A stretch of DNA of 64,000 nt, from the NCBI RefSeq assembly GCF_002778285.1, contig NZ_NESM01000003.1, positions 372,001-436,000 on the forward strand, read 5' to 3'. The position numbers were made by a program, and so were the translations under genes. The DNA is from Limnohabitans sp. 15K. Its GTDB lineage: Bacteria; Pseudomonadota; Gammaproteobacteria; Burkholderiales; Burkholderiaceae_C. This document shows positions 20,817 to 29,482 of this stretch, piece after piece. The notes beneath the pieces are model-generated. The model saw only the letters and a list, made by a program, of their open reading frames with translations, did no database searches and was not told the origin of the DNA. Numbering within the stretch: the first letter of the stretch is position 1; each line of letters opens with the position of its first letter.

Positions 20817-21419
20817 TTAAATGCCCAACCAGCCGTTGGTGCGTGCAAAGTGCAAAGCCTGTGTGCGGCTGTTGACACCCAGTCGGCGGAACAGACGCCA
20901 AAAGTGCACTTTGACGGTGTGTTCGCTGATGTCGAGTTTTTCAGCGATTTCGCGGTTGGACAAACCTTGGTCCAACATCAAAATCAGTTGCTTTTGGCGC
21001 TTGGAGAGCTTGGTCGGTCCCGCGGGTGCTGCGTCGTCTGAGGCTTCTTCTTCCTCGGTGATCAGCAAGCTGCGCAGCGCGGCGATGATTTGTGTGGGGC
21101 TGTTGGACTTTTCGATGAAAGCGTTGGCACCGGCTTCGAGGCAACGGCTTTCAAATTCGCTGGCGCTGGCGCTGGTGACCACGGCCAAGGGGACGTTCGG
21201 GAATTTGGCTTTGAGGACCTGAACACCGGACATGCCCAAGGTGTCGGGCAATTGAAGGTCAAGGCAGAAAAGTTCCGGCAAGCCGTTCTTCTCGACTGTC
21301 GACTCGACCACATTCAACTTGTGGATCGGAATGATTTTCAGACCAGGTTTGACGCGGTGCACAAGCATCGTCAAAGCATCGCGCATCAGAGGGTGGTCAT
21401 CAATGACATAGACGGTCAT
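20817..21419 (-). CDS. LuxR/NarL-type response regulator
   Basis: 200-residue two-component response regulator. Receiver domain at about 1-118: the acidic pair in YVIDDHP, phospho-acceptor Asp 54 (FCLDLQLPD), the Ser/Thr switch in VVTSASAS and the Lys in AFIEKS. A linker rich in E, D and A precedes a LuxR-type helix-turn-helix (about 138-195) with SKRQKQLILMLDQGLSNREIAEKLDISEHTVKVHF. No sensor kinase is adjacent, so it is an orphan. ATG at 21419 is used, not the TTG five codons earlier. An AT-rich gap upstream (21420-21505) can hold its promoter. The tautomerase fusion follows in the same direction. Confidence 0.9.
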   Translation of the reverse strand: MTVYVIDDHPLMRDALTMLVHRVKPGLKIIPIHKLNVVESTVEKNGLPELFCLDLQLPDTLGMSGVQVLKAKFPNVPLAVVTSASASEFESRCLEAGANAFIEKSNSPTQIIAALRSLLITEEEEASDDAAPAGPTKLSKRQKQLILMLDQGLSNREIAEKLDISEHTVKVHFWRLFRRLGVNSRTQALHFARTNGWLGI

Positions 21420-21505
21420 GTTGTTAGGTCTCAATGGAAAACTGAAGGTTTAAGGATACACTTATTTGTTGATTTCTACAATGATAATTGGCAAATCTGC
21501 AAAAG

Positions 21506-22822
21506 TTATTTAATCGTTTTTTGTGAATTAAACAATTTTTCCAAAGCATCTAGGGCCAATTTTTGTTGCTCTGGAGACTGTGGCTCCAGAATCTGCGCCC
21601 ATTCAGACAGGTCTTGCAGGTTTTCAGCTTGCAGTTGGGCGATGATTTGACCCGCGTCTTTGGGCGAGGCGAACCCCTTACTTTGCAAGAGCACTTGGCC
21701 TTGTGCATCGACCAATTTGAAGTAAAACTGCCCGTCTTTTTCGCGGTATTGCTTGAAGCTGGCCGCAGCCGTTTTACTTTCTTTGGCGGCCACGGCAGTG
21801 ATGCCTGACGACAAGGGGCGCAGGCCCACCGCGTGGCGCACTTCGCGCATGAAGGGCGTGGCCAGTTGGCGGGCTTTCTCGGCACCTGCCAACAAAATGC
21901 TGTCCATCTGTGCCGGGTTGTCGATGAGGGCTTGGTAGTGCTCTCGCATCGGTGCGATCTCTCTGTCAATGCGCTCAAACAGCATTTGTTTGGCATCGCC
22001 CCAGCCAATGCCTTCGGCATAGGCGCGGGCCATGGCCGCGGTTTCTTCGACACTGGCAAAGGCTTGGTAAATCTGAAACAGGGCTGACCCTTCGGTGGCC
22101 TTGGGCTCACCGGGCGCTTTGGAGTCGGTCACGATCCCCGCGATCTGTTTGCGCATCTGCGCGGCCGGGGCAAACAGCGGGATGGTGTTGTCATAGCTTT
22201 TGCTCATCTTGCGACCGTCCAAGCCAGGCAAAAGGGACACGGATTCTTCGATCACGGCTTCGGGCAAAACAAAGTGCTCGCCGTACAAATGGTTAAAGCT
22301 CGAGGCCATGTCCCGCGCCATTTCGATGTGCTGGATCTGGTCGCGCCCCACGGGGACTTTGTGCGCCTTGAACATCAAAATGTCGGCCCCCATGAGCACC
22401 GGGTACATGAACAGGCCGGCTGTCACGTCGCTGTCCGGGTCGTGGCCAGCGGCGTTGTTTTTGTCCACGGCCGCTTTGTAGGCATGGGCCCGGTTGAGCA
22501 CGCCTTTGCCCGTCACGCAGGTCAAGAACCAGGTGAGTTCAGGAATCTCAGGGATGTCGGACTGGCGGTAGAAGGTGACTTTTTCAGGGTCGAGGCCCGA
22601 GGCGATCCAGCTGGCGGCAATCTCGAGTGTGGAGCGCTGGATGCGGGCAGGCTCGTCGCACTTGATGAGCGCGTGATAGTCGGCCAAAAAGTAAAAACCA
22701 TCGGTTCGGGTGTCCCGGCTGGCTTGTACGGTGGGCCGAATGGCACCCACGTAGTTGCCCAAGTGGGGCGTGCCGGTGGTGGTGATGCCGGTGAGGACGC
22801 GGGTGCGGGTCTGGAAGGTCAT
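21506..22822 (-). CDS. trpS: Tryptophanyl-tRNA synthetase with C-terminal DUF1508-like domain
   Basis: Class I synthetase charging tRNA-Trp. The core carries the HIGH-type motif as TPHLGNYVGA, the KMSKS motif in GLDGRKMSKSYDN, and DADILMFKAHKVPVGRDQ-type binding-site sequence. 438 residues is about 100 longer than typical TrpS. The extra C-terminus after about residue 336 contains a DUF1508/YegP-like segment (about 355-400: FKQYREKDGQFYFKLVDAQGQ, with SKGFASPKDAGQ) and a short helical tail. ATG at 22822 is chosen over an ATG four codons earlier. It is followed by a site-2 protease, yciO and trpH on the upstream side of the same operon. Confidence 0.95.
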   Translation of the reverse strand: MTFQTRTRVLTGITTTGTPHLGNYVGAIRPTVQASRDTRTDGFYFLADYHALIKCDEPARIQRSTLEIAASWIASGLDPEKVTFYRQSDIPEIPELTWFLTCVTGKGVLNRAHAYKAAVDKNNAAGHDPDSDVTAGLFMYPVLMGADILMFKAHKVPVGRDQIQHIEMARDMASSFNHLYGEHFVLPEAVIEESVSLLPGLDGRKMSKSYDNTIPLFAPAAQMRKQIAGIVTDSKAPGEPKATEGSALFQIYQAFASVEETAAMARAYAEGIGWGDAKQMLFERIDREIAPMREHYQALIDNPAQMDSILLAGAEKARQLATPFMREVRHAVGLRPLSSGITAVAAKESKTAAASFKQYREKDGQFYFKLVDAQGQVLLQSKGFASPKDAGQIIAQLQAENLQDLSEWAQILEPQSPEQQKLALDALEKLFNSQKTIK

Positions 22823-22863
22823 GAGAAAAGCCAAAAACGAAATTGAAAATCAGCGCAAAAAAA

Positions 22864-23526
22864 TCAGCGGAACAGGGCTGCCAGTGGGCTGAGGGTGAGT
22901 TTCAAAAAATCAAAAGTCACGCCCATCAAAGGCTGCATCCACCAGGTGCTGATGATGCCGGTGAGGACCAAGCCCATGACGATGAAAAAGCCCCAAGGCT
23001 CGACCTTCGAGAAAAGCACGGCCTGACGCCATGGCAGCAAACCAACCAGAATGCGGCCCCCATCCAGCGGGGGCAGTGGGAACAGGTTGAAGGCGAACAT
23101 GACCACATTGGTCAGCATGCCGGCCTTGCACATCTCGATGAAAAAACGCTCGGTGATGCCACTGCCCGCCAGCACATAAAACAGCACGCCCCACAGAATG
23201 GCTTGCACTAAATTGGACCCAGGTCCTGCCAAGGCCACCCAAATCATGTCGCGTTTAGGGTGGCGCAGACGGTCAAAACGCACCGGCACCGGCTTGGCGT
23301 AGCCGAACAAAAATGCACCGCTGGTGCTGAAGTAAAGCAACAAGGGCAACAAGATGGTGCCCATCCAGTCGATGTGTGGCCAGGGGTTGAGCGTGACGCG
23401 GCCCATCATGGCGGCGGTGTTGTCTCCCAAGCGCATCGCCGCGTAACCGTGCGCTGCCTCGTGCAAGGTGATGGCAAAGATCACTGGCAATGCATAGATC
23501 AGGACGGTTTGAATCAGGTCGGACAT
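22864..23526 (-). CDS. Site-2 protease family (M50) membrane metalloprotease
   Basis: 220-residue intramembrane-type zinc peptidase of the short M50 group. The zinc motif HEAAH is at residues 22-26 in the first membrane segment, and the second half carries NLFPLPPLDGGRIL, giving the conserved Asp ligand. Five to six membrane segments. Members of this small group are usually encoded next to trpS and the yciO/trpH pair, as here, but no substrate is known. Active-site residues are all present. Confidence 0.9.
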   Translation of the reverse strand: MSDLIQTVLIYALPVIFAITLHEAAHGYAAMRLGDNTAAMMGRVTLNPWPHIDWMGTILLPLLLYFSTSGAFLFGYAKPVPVRFDRLRHPKRDMIWVALAGPGSNLVQAILWGVLFYVLAGSGITERFFIEMCKAGMLTNVVMFAFNLFPLPPLDGGRILVGLLPWRQAVLFSKVEPWGFFIVMGLVLTGIISTWWMQPLMGVTFDFLKLTLSPLAALFR

Positions 23527-23538
23527 GGTGGGATTGTC

Positions 23539-24162
23539 TCAGAGGCCCAAACGGGCCGGGTCGCCTTGGCCGAGTCGTATGACCTGGAGTTCGTCTCCGC
23601 TCATATCGATGATGGTGGTGGGCTCGAGAGAGCAGGCCCCTGCGTCGATCACTGCGCCCACTTGGTGCTCCAAGCGTTCACGGATTTCCTCTGGGTCGTT
23701 CAACGGCAGGTCTTCGCCTGGCAGGATCAACGTGGCCGCCAAGAGCGGCGCGCCGTGTAGGGCCAGTAAGGCTTGCAAAACTTGGTGATCGGGCACGCGC
23801 AGGCCAATGGTTTTGCGTTGGGGGTGGCTGACGCGGCGTGGAATCTCCTTGGTGGCTTCCAGAATGAAGGTGAACGGACCCGGTGTTGCTTGTTTGAGGG
23901 CACGAAACCGCTGGTTGTCCACTTTGACGTAATTGGCCAATTCGCTCAGGTCACGGCAGAGCACCGTCAGGTGGTGTTTTTCGTCCACACCCCGAATGCG
24001 ACGCAATTGGTCCACTGCGTTTTTATCGTCCAAATGGCACACCAGTGCGTAGCTGGAGTCGGTGGGCACCGCCAGCACACTGCCTTGGTTGAGCAGGTGC
24101 ACGGCTTGCTTGAGCAACCTCACTTGAGGGTTGTCAGGGTGGACGCTGAAAAATTGGGCCAT
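23539..24162 (-). CDS. yciO: Sua5/YciO-family protein
   Basis: 207-residue YrdC/Sua5-like protein. The KRIRxR-like pocket residues appear as AVDQLRRIRGVDEKHHLTVLC, with PTDSSYAL and TPGPFTFILEATKEIPRR. The form without the C-terminal Sua5 domain and with this gene context (trpH, trpS) fits YciO rather than the essential TsaC, so a role in tRNA threonylcarbamoylation is not certain; YciO has been proposed to be a related but distinct enzyme. Lies in the row trpH-yciO-M50 protease-trpS on the minus strand. Confidence 0.85.
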   Translation of the reverse strand: MAQFFSVHPDNPQVRLLKQAVHLLNQGSVLAVPTDSSYALVCHLDDKNAVDQLRRIRGVDEKHHLTVLCRDLSELANYVKVDNQRFRALKQATPGPFTFILEATKEIPRRVSHPQRKTIGLRVPDHQVLQALLALHGAPLLAATLILPGEDLPLNDPEEIRERLEHQVGAVIDAGACSLEPTTIIDMSGDELQVIRLGQGDPARLGL

Positions 24163-24201
24163 GGGCAGCTTGCTTTGTTGCGGTCAGCTCTCAAAGCCCA
24201 T

Positions 24202-25047
24202 TCATTGGATGCGATCGGTCAGCAGACTCCAAACCGTGGTGAGTTGTCCTGGCAAGTAGGGCAGTGTGCCCAAATCGATGCGGCTTTCTTCAGGGCTGTG
24301 AAAGTCGCTGCCGCGCGAGGCGGCCAGATCGAACTCGAGCGCGGTTTCGGCATAACGCACCGCCTCTGGCGAAGAGTGGCTGCCCGTGATGACCTCCACA
24401 CCGCGCCCGCCGTGGGCCTTGAACTCACTGAACAGCGCGTACTCTTCGTTCGGCGTGAAACCATAGCGGGCGGGGTGAGCGATGACGGCGATGCCGCCTG
24501 CATCGGTGATCCATTGCACCGCTTCTTGCAGGCGTGCCCAGCGGTGGGGCACATAGCCCGGTTTGCCTTCGGTCAGGTATTTGCGAAAAACTTCGGAGGT
24601 GTCGCTGCACACGCCTGTGTCCACCAGGTGCCGCGCAAAGTGGGTGCGCGAAATCAATTCGGGATTGCCGACATAACGCAGCGCGCCTTCATAGGCGTTC
24701 AGAATGCCGACTTGGGCCAAGCCGTCTGACATTTCTTGGGCACGTTCTTCGCGCCCGCCACGGGTGCGGCGCAAACCTGCGATCAAAGCGGCGTTGTCTG
24801 CGTCAAAACCCAGCCCGACAATGTGCACCGTTTGGTGGGCAAAGGTGACCGAAATCTCGGTCCCCGTCAGGTAAGGCAGGCCCAAGGCGCGAGCAGCGGC
24901 CAAGGCGCGCGCTTGCCCTGACACTTCATCGTGGTCGGTCAGCGCCCAAAGCTCCACGCCATTGGTTTTGGCGCGTTCGGCCAAGGCTTCTGGCGTGAGG
25001 GTGCCGTCAGACATGACGGAGTGGCAGTGCAGGTCGGCGTTGATCAT
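24202..25047 (-). CDS. trpH: PHP-domain 3',5'-nucleotide phosphatase/RNase AM
   Basis: 281-residue metal-dependent hydrolase of the PHP family, like E. coli YciV (RNase AM), which degrades short RNA and pAp. Metal ligands are visible: His 7 and His 9 in NADLHCHSVMSDG, Asp 38 and His 39 in ALTDHDEVSG, GTEIS, IAHPARYG, and the late Asp-His in SRGSDFHSP. It is the first gene of the trpH-yciO-M50-trpS row and is divergent from the ferredoxin gene, with 160 bases between them. Confidence 0.9.
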   Translation of the reverse strand: MINADLHCHSVMSDGTLTPEALAERAKTNGVELWALTDHDEVSGQARALAAARALGLPYLTGTEISVTFAHQTVHIVGLGFDADNAALIAGLRRTRGGREERAQEMSDGLAQVGILNAYEGALRYVGNPELISRTHFARHLVDTGVCSDTSEVFRKYLTEGKPGYVPHRWARLQEAVQWITDAGGIAVIAHPARYGFTPNEEYALFSEFKAHGGRGVEVITGSHSSPEAVRYAETALEFDLAASRGSDFHSPEESRIDLGTLPYLPGQLTTVWSLLTDRIQ

Positions 25048-25165
25048 GCAAACATTTTAGGCCTTTGCCATGCCTTCAGCGTGGGGTGTGGGCTTATGTT
25101 CCGGCAGCTAGCGGTGCCAAGAGAACAGCCTTGCGCACTTCCAGGGTGATGAGGGTGGTCGATAA

Positions 25166-25456
<291 letters not shown>

Positions 25457-25469
25457 GGCGGATGGACGT

Positions 25470-26105
25470 TTACTCAGGCAATTGACCCTCGGCAACAGGC
25501 GCTTTCGCAGGCCGAGGGGGTTTGGGGCGCGGCGGCTTGCTGGTGTGAATTTGGGCCATGGCTTTTTCCATCTGGCCTGACAACACCAACGGCAAGGCTG
25601 CAACCGATCGGTAAATGCTGTCGTCGATGGCCTTGCGGTGCTCCAGCATCGGTTTTTTCAATACCCAGCTGACCACTTCGGCTTTGTCGCCAGGGTGGCC
25701 CACGCCAATCCGTAGACGCCAGTAGTCTGCCGTGCCCAGTTGGGCGTGGATGTCACGCAGGCCGTTGTGTCCGGCGTGGCTGCCGCCCAGTTTGAGTTTG
25801 GCCTCGCCCGGGACGATGTCCAACTCGTCGTGCGCGACCAAAATTTCTTGCGGCTGAATTTTGAAGAACCGGGCCAGCGCACTGACCGATTTGCCCGACA
25901 GGTTCATGAAAGTTTGGGGTTCGAGCAGCCAAACGGTTTGGCCATTCACCGTGGTGCGGGCCAGCAAGCCGTGGTAGCTGCGCTCGGGCACCAATGAGAC
26001 TTTGAGCTCGCGGGCCACGGCGTCTATCCACCAAAAGCCTGCGTTGTGGCGGGTGTCTTCGTATTCATGGCCGGGATTGCCCAGGCCGACAAGCAGTTTG
26101 ATCAT
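25470..26105 (-). CDS. pth: Peptidyl-tRNA hydrolase
   Basis: Recycles peptidyl-tRNAs released from ribosomes. 211 residues. Catalytic His 20 in TRHNAGFWW, Asn 10 in VGLGNPG, and [13 protein letters not shown] loop ([12 protein letters not shown]), [24 protein letters not shown] are all present. A Pro/Lys-rich tail follows the catalytic fold at about residue 190. Last gene of the conserved order lolB-ispE-tRNA-Gln-prs-rplY-pth on the minus strand; a terminator stands between rplY and pth. Confidence 0.96.
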   Translation of the reverse strand: MIKLLVGLGNPGHEYEDTRHNAGFWWIDAVARELKVSLVPERSYHGLLARTTVNGQTVWLLEPQTFMNLSGKSVSALARFFKIQPQEILVAHDELDIVPGEAKLKLGGSHAGHNGLRDIHAQLGTADYWRLRIGVGHPGDKAEVVSWVLKKPMLEHRKAIDDSIYRSVAALPLVLSGQMEKAMAQIHTSKPPRPKPPRPAKAPVAEGQLPE

Positions 26106-26161
26106 GGGGCGTGATTATCCTTGTTGCAGGCGGCCCAGCGAGCTTGCGCAGGATCTCCCCA

Positions 26162-26189
26162 AAACAAAAGGCCCGCTTGCGCGGGCCTT
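26162..26189 (-). terminator. Terminator after rplY (minus strand)
   Basis: Read on the minus strand: AAGGCCCGC, four-base loop, GCGGGCCTT, then TTTGTTTT. The stem occupies 26168-26189 and lies between the rplY stop and the pth start, so it ends rplY transcripts. Confidence 0.8.
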
Positions 26190-26225
26190 GAAGAGCGAGG
26201 CCTTGGACAGGCCTGGGCGAGAAGA

Positions 26226-26852
26226 TTACTTCTTGCCTTTGCCCTTTTTGGCGTCTGCAGGTGCAGCGGCCACTGGGGCTGCCACAACTTCTTCCACCGG
26301 AGCCACTGCCGTGACCACAACAGGGTTCTTCTTGCCGTGTGTGACGGCTTTGCAGCCAGCAGGCAAAGTGATGTCGTTCAGGTGCAAAGACACGCCTTTG
26401 GTCAAACCGGTCAAGCTCACTGCAATGAACTCGGGCAGGTTGGCGGGCAAGCAAGCGATTTCGAGCTCTGTCACCACATGGTTGACGGTGCACTTGTCGG
26501 TCTTGACGGCTTCGGACTCTTCTTCGCCGCTGAAGTGCAATGGCACTTTCATGTGCAAAGTGGTGTTGGCATCGACGCGCTGGAAGTCGATGTGTTGCAC
26601 CAATTGTTTGTAGGGATGCATCTGGTAGTCACGCAGCAAAACTTTGCTGGACTGACCGTTGAATTCCATGTCCAGAATCGAAGCGTGGAAAGCTTCTTTT
26701 TTCAGGGCATGCCACAAAGCGTTGTGGTCCAGTTCGATCAGCTGAGGGGCCGATGTGGAACCGTAAACGATGCCAGGTGTACGACCGGCGTTGCGGAGAC
26801 GGCGGCTCGCACCCGTGCCCTGCTTGGAGCGCTCAAAAGCGACAAATTTCAT
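26226..26852 (-). CDS. rplY: 50S ribosomal protein L25 (CTC form)
   Basis: 208-residue long form of L25 (general stress protein CTC type) that binds 5S rRNA. N-terminal L25 domain ([31 protein letters not shown]) at about 1-90 and a second TL5-like domain ([24 protein letters not shown]) up to about 180, then an Ala/Val/Pro tail ending in the basic AKKGKGKK. A strong ribosome site (GAAGGAG) stands seven bases before the ATG. Flanked by terminators on both sides, so it is probably a separate transcript. Confidence 0.95.
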   Translation of the reverse strand: MKFVAFERSKQGTGASRRLRNAGRTPGIVYGSTSAPQLIELDHNALWHALKKEAFHASILDMEFNGQSSKVLLRDYQMHPYKQLVQHIDFQRVDANTTLHMKVPLHFSGEEESEAVKTDKCTVNHVVTELEIACLPANLPEFIAVSLTGLTKGVSLHLNDITLPAGCKAVTHGKKNPVVVTAVAPVEEVVAAPVAAAPADAKKGKGKK

Positions 26853-26898
26853 ACATTTCTCCTTCTAGGGTCCACCGCGACCAGTGAGACCCTGACTC

Positions 26899-26932
26899 AA
26901 AAAAGCCAGCCAGTCCACAAGGACGGCTGGCC
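26899..26932 (-). terminator. Terminator after prs (minus strand)
   Basis: On the minus strand a GC-rich stem of about eleven pairs with one bulge (26905-26916 with 26921-26931), ACAA loop on the plus strand, followed by six T (plus-strand A at 26899-26904). It lies between the prs stop and the rplY start. Confidence 0.8.
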
Positions 26933-26950
26933 ACTGTGGCCTTTTCCCGA

Positions 26951-27919
26951 TCAGGACTGATCGGAAAACAGACTCATCACCGACTCGCCGTGCGCAATTC
27001 GGTTGATCGTTTCGGCGATCAGCGGTGCGACGGAAAGTTGGCGAATCTTGGAACACGCTGCGGCTTCGACCGACAACGGGATGGTGTTGGTGACCACAAC
27101 TTCGTCGAGGGCTTCGCCTTTGGCGATGCGGTCGATGGCCGGACCCGAAAAAATCGGGTGTGTGCAGTAGGCATAAACTTTTTTGGCGCCGCGCTCTTTG
27201 AGGACTTCGGCGGCTTTGACCAATGTGCCTGCAGTGTCGATCATGTCGTCCATGATCACGCAGTTGCGGCCGTCGATCTCTCCAATGACGTGCATGACTT
27301 CGCTCACGTTGGCCTTGGGGCGACGCTTGTCGATGATGGCCAGATCACAACCGAGTTGCTTGGCCAAGGCACGGGCACGCACCACACCCCCCACATCAGG
27401 GGAGACAACGATCAAGTCGTCGTATTTTTGCTGGCGCAGATCACCGAGCAGAACTGGGGATGCGTAAATGTTGTCCACCGGGATGTCAAAGAACCCTTGG
27501 ATTTGGTCGGCGTGCAAGTCCATGGTCAGGACGCTGTCCACACCCACGGCTTGCAGCATGTTGGCCACCACTTTGGCCGAAATCGGCACACGGGTTGAAC
27601 GTGGGCGGCGGTCTTGGCGGGCATAGCCAAAATAGGGGATCACAGCACTGATGCGTCCGGCTGATGCGCGTTTGAGCGCATCGACCATGATCAGCAGTTC
27701 CATCAGGTTTTCGTTGGTCGGGGCGCAGGTGGACTGCACAATGAACACTTCGCGAGCCCGAACGTTTTGCTTGAGCTCTACGGTGACTTCGCCGTCAGAG
27801 AAGCGACCTACGTCAACAGCACCGAGCTGAGTGCCCAAGTGCTTGGCGATCTCAGCGGCCAAAACTGGGTTGGCGTTGCCTGTAAACAGAAGGGGGAGTG
27901 AGGCAGGCTGCATGTGCAT
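26951..27919 (-). CDS. prs: Ribose-phosphate pyrophosphokinase
   Basis: Makes PRPP from ribose-5-phosphate and ATP for nucleotide, histidine and tryptophan synthesis. 322 residues. N-terminal [21 protein letters not shown]/substrate loop [21 protein letters not shown], and the PRPP-binding signature [21 protein letters not shown] are complete. ATG at 27919 is chosen; the frame runs further upstream only by reading through the tRNA-Gln gene. Gene order tRNA-Gln-prs-rplY is typical for betaproteobacteria. Confidence 0.96.
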   Translation of the reverse strand: MHMQPASLPLLFTGNANPVLAAEIAKHLGTQLGAVDVGRFSDGEVTVELKQNVRAREVFIVQSTCAPTNENLMELLIMVDALKRASAGRISAVIPYFGYARQDRRPRSTRVPISAKVVANMLQAVGVDSVLTMDLHADQIQGFFDIPVDNIYASPVLLGDLRQQKYDDLIVVSPDVGGVVRARALAKQLGCDLAIIDKRRPKANVSEVMHVIGEIDGRNCVIMDDMIDTAGTLVKAAEVLKERGAKKVYAYCTHPIFSGPAIDRIAKGEALDEVVVTNTIPLSVEAAACSKIRQLSVAPLIAETINRIAHGESVMSLFSDQS

Positions 27920-27960
27920 TCCAGCGATCAGTAAAAAGGGCCTGTACGAATGAACGTATT

Positions 27961-28037
27961 TGGCAGGGGAAGAAGGACTCGAACCTTCGAATGCCGGAAT
28001 CAAAATCCGGTGCCTTAACCAACTTGGCGACTCCCCT
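27961..28037 (-). tRNA. tRNA-Gln (TTG)
   Basis: Seventy-seven bases on the minus strand with encoded CCA (plus-strand TGG at 27961-27963). Anticodon loop TTTTGAT gives anticodon TTG for CAA/CAG codons. It sits between ispE and prs, a common place for it in betaproteobacteria. Confidence 0.96.
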
Positions 28038-28071
28038 ACACGGGTTGACCGCTGAAACAGCGACCGACCGA

Positions 28072-28917
28072 TCAACTTTCGCTGGCTGCCCAACCCTGTA
28101 AAGGGTGAACCTCCAAATTGCTGCACTTGCGCACTTGCCAGTGGTCAGGAACCACGATTTGCGGTGTGCTTGGCGTGCAATGTGCGAACACTGCACTGCC
28201 AGAACCTGTCATCTTGCCGTTCATGCCCGCCAACTTCAGCGCTTCGAGCGCTTCGGTGATTTCGGGGCATATGGCTTGAGCAACAGGCTGCAGATCATTG
28301 TGACCGAAGTCATATGCCTGTGCAGCGAAGACCGAAATTGTAGCAGGCTTTGTGTCGCGTTGAAGGGCCGGATGCTTAAAAATTTGAGCTGTTTCGACCC
28401 CGGCGGGGGGTTTGATGACCCAAAAATTCGCGGATGTTAGTTCAATGGGTGTAATTTTTTCACCCACGCCCTCCACCCAGGCATTGCGCCCACGCAAAAA
28501 GAACGGGACATCTGCGCCCAGTTGCAAGCCCAGTTTTTCAAGTGTTTCAAGGTTCAGCTTGAGGTTCCAGAGCTGGTTCAGGGCCAGTAAGCAGCTGGCG
28601 GCGTCAGAAGAACCGCCACCCATGCCCGCTTGTGCCGGTATTTGTTTGTCCACAGCAATGTGAACACCTTGACTGCAGCCCGTTTGCTGTTGCAGCAGTT
28701 TGGCTGCGCGGGTGATCAGGTCATCGGCAGGCAGGGGCACCGTCAAATCTTCGCGGCTGATGGCCCCTCCCGGGCGCTGCTCAAAGTGCAGGGTGTCGCA
28801 CCAATCGATGAGCATGAACACCGATTGCAGCAGGTGGTAGCCGTCGGGGCGTTGGCCTGTGATGTGCAAAAACAGGTTGAGTTTGGCGGGGGCTGGGACG
28901 TCGAACAGCTTTTTCAT
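28072..28917 (-). CDS. ispE: CDP-ME kinase IspE
   Basis: Phosphorylates 4-diphosphocytidyl-2-C-methyl-D-erythritol in the MEP pathway. 281 residues, GHMP-kinase fold: [21 protein letters not shown] at the N-terminus with the catalytic-area Lys, the ATP loop [22 protein letters not shown] near residue 95, and [11 protein letters not shown] toward the C-terminus. All key motifs present. It lies 46 bases after lolB and just before tRNA-Gln. Confidence 0.96.
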   Translation of the reverse strand: MKKLFDVPAPAKLNLFLHITGQRPDGYHLLQSVFMLIDWCDTLHFEQRPGGAISREDLTVPLPADDLITRAAKLLQQQTGCSQGVHIAVDKQIPAQAGMGGGSSDAASCLLALNQLWNLKLNLETLEKLGLQLGADVPFFLRGRNAWVEGVGEKITPIELTSANFWVIKPPAGVETAQIFKHPALQRDTKPATISVFAAQAYDFGHNDLQPVAQAICPEITEALEALKLAGMNGKMTGSGSAVFAHCTPSTPQIVVPDHWQVRKCSNLEVHPLQGWAASES

Positions 28918-28963
28918 AGGCAGAAATTATGGTGGGCAGCCCGGCTTGGAGGAGTGTGTTCGA

Positions 28964-29482
28964 TCAGCGGTCGAGCACGATGCGCAAGACCGCTTCGGGC
29001 CCGGGCGTGCTTCGCTTGGCCGTCAAGCGGCCTTGTGGGTAGGCCGACAAGTCCACTTGCCAACCTGACGCTGGGGTGGCTTGGCCTGCCAGCCATTCAA
29101 ACAAAGCGGAGATGGGCAGGTTTGTGCCGGTCAGCCGCTGGCTGAGGCTTTGCAGGCTGGTGCTTTCGGTTTTGTCTTGGCCTTGCTCGAGTTGGGCGGA
29201 TTGGGGGGTCCAGCTCAGGCGGGCCAAGGTGGTGCCAATGGGACTGAGCAACAGCATTTGCCCCTGTGCGGCCGAGCCTTGCAGTTCAAAGCTGGTGCTC
29301 CAGTTTTGAGGTGGGTTACTTTGCAATTGCAAGGCCAAACGCCCTGACCAAAAAGCGGCCGGGTCAGTGGGCGCTGGGCGCTGGGTGGCGCAACCGGCCA
29401 ACACCAACAATCCCCAGCCGCCAAGGCCCAGACCCACAAGCCGCTTGGCCGGTTGTTGCAAGAGTTCTTGAGGAGGCCTCAT
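28964..29482 (-). CDS. lolB: Outer-membrane lipoprotein receptor LolB
   Basis: Accepts lipoproteins from LolA and inserts them into the outer membrane. 172 residues, with a positively charged start, hydrophobic stretch and lipobox LAGC (Cys 31). The body FWSGRLALQLQSNPPQNWSTSFELQGSAAQGQMLLLSPIG fits LolB, followed by LFEWLAGQ. ATG at 29482 is chosen because it overlaps the stop of the TPR gene (ATGA) and yields a proper signal; the longer frame starts inside that gene. Translationally coupled to the TPR protein. Confidence 0.9.
   Translation of the reverse strand: MRPPQELLQQPAKRLVGLGLGGWGLLVLAGCATQRPAPTDPAAFWSGRLALQLQSNPPQNWSTSFELQGSAAQGQMLLLSPIGTTLARLSWTPQSAQLEQGQDKTESTSLQSLSQRLTGTNLPISALFEWLAGQATPASGWQVDLSAYPQGRLTAKRSTPGPEAVLRIVLDR

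Noticed and set aside
27920..28126. N-terminal extension of prs
   Set aside because: The extra residues come from translating the tRNA-Gln gene; ATG at 27919 gives the normal PRPP synthetase length.
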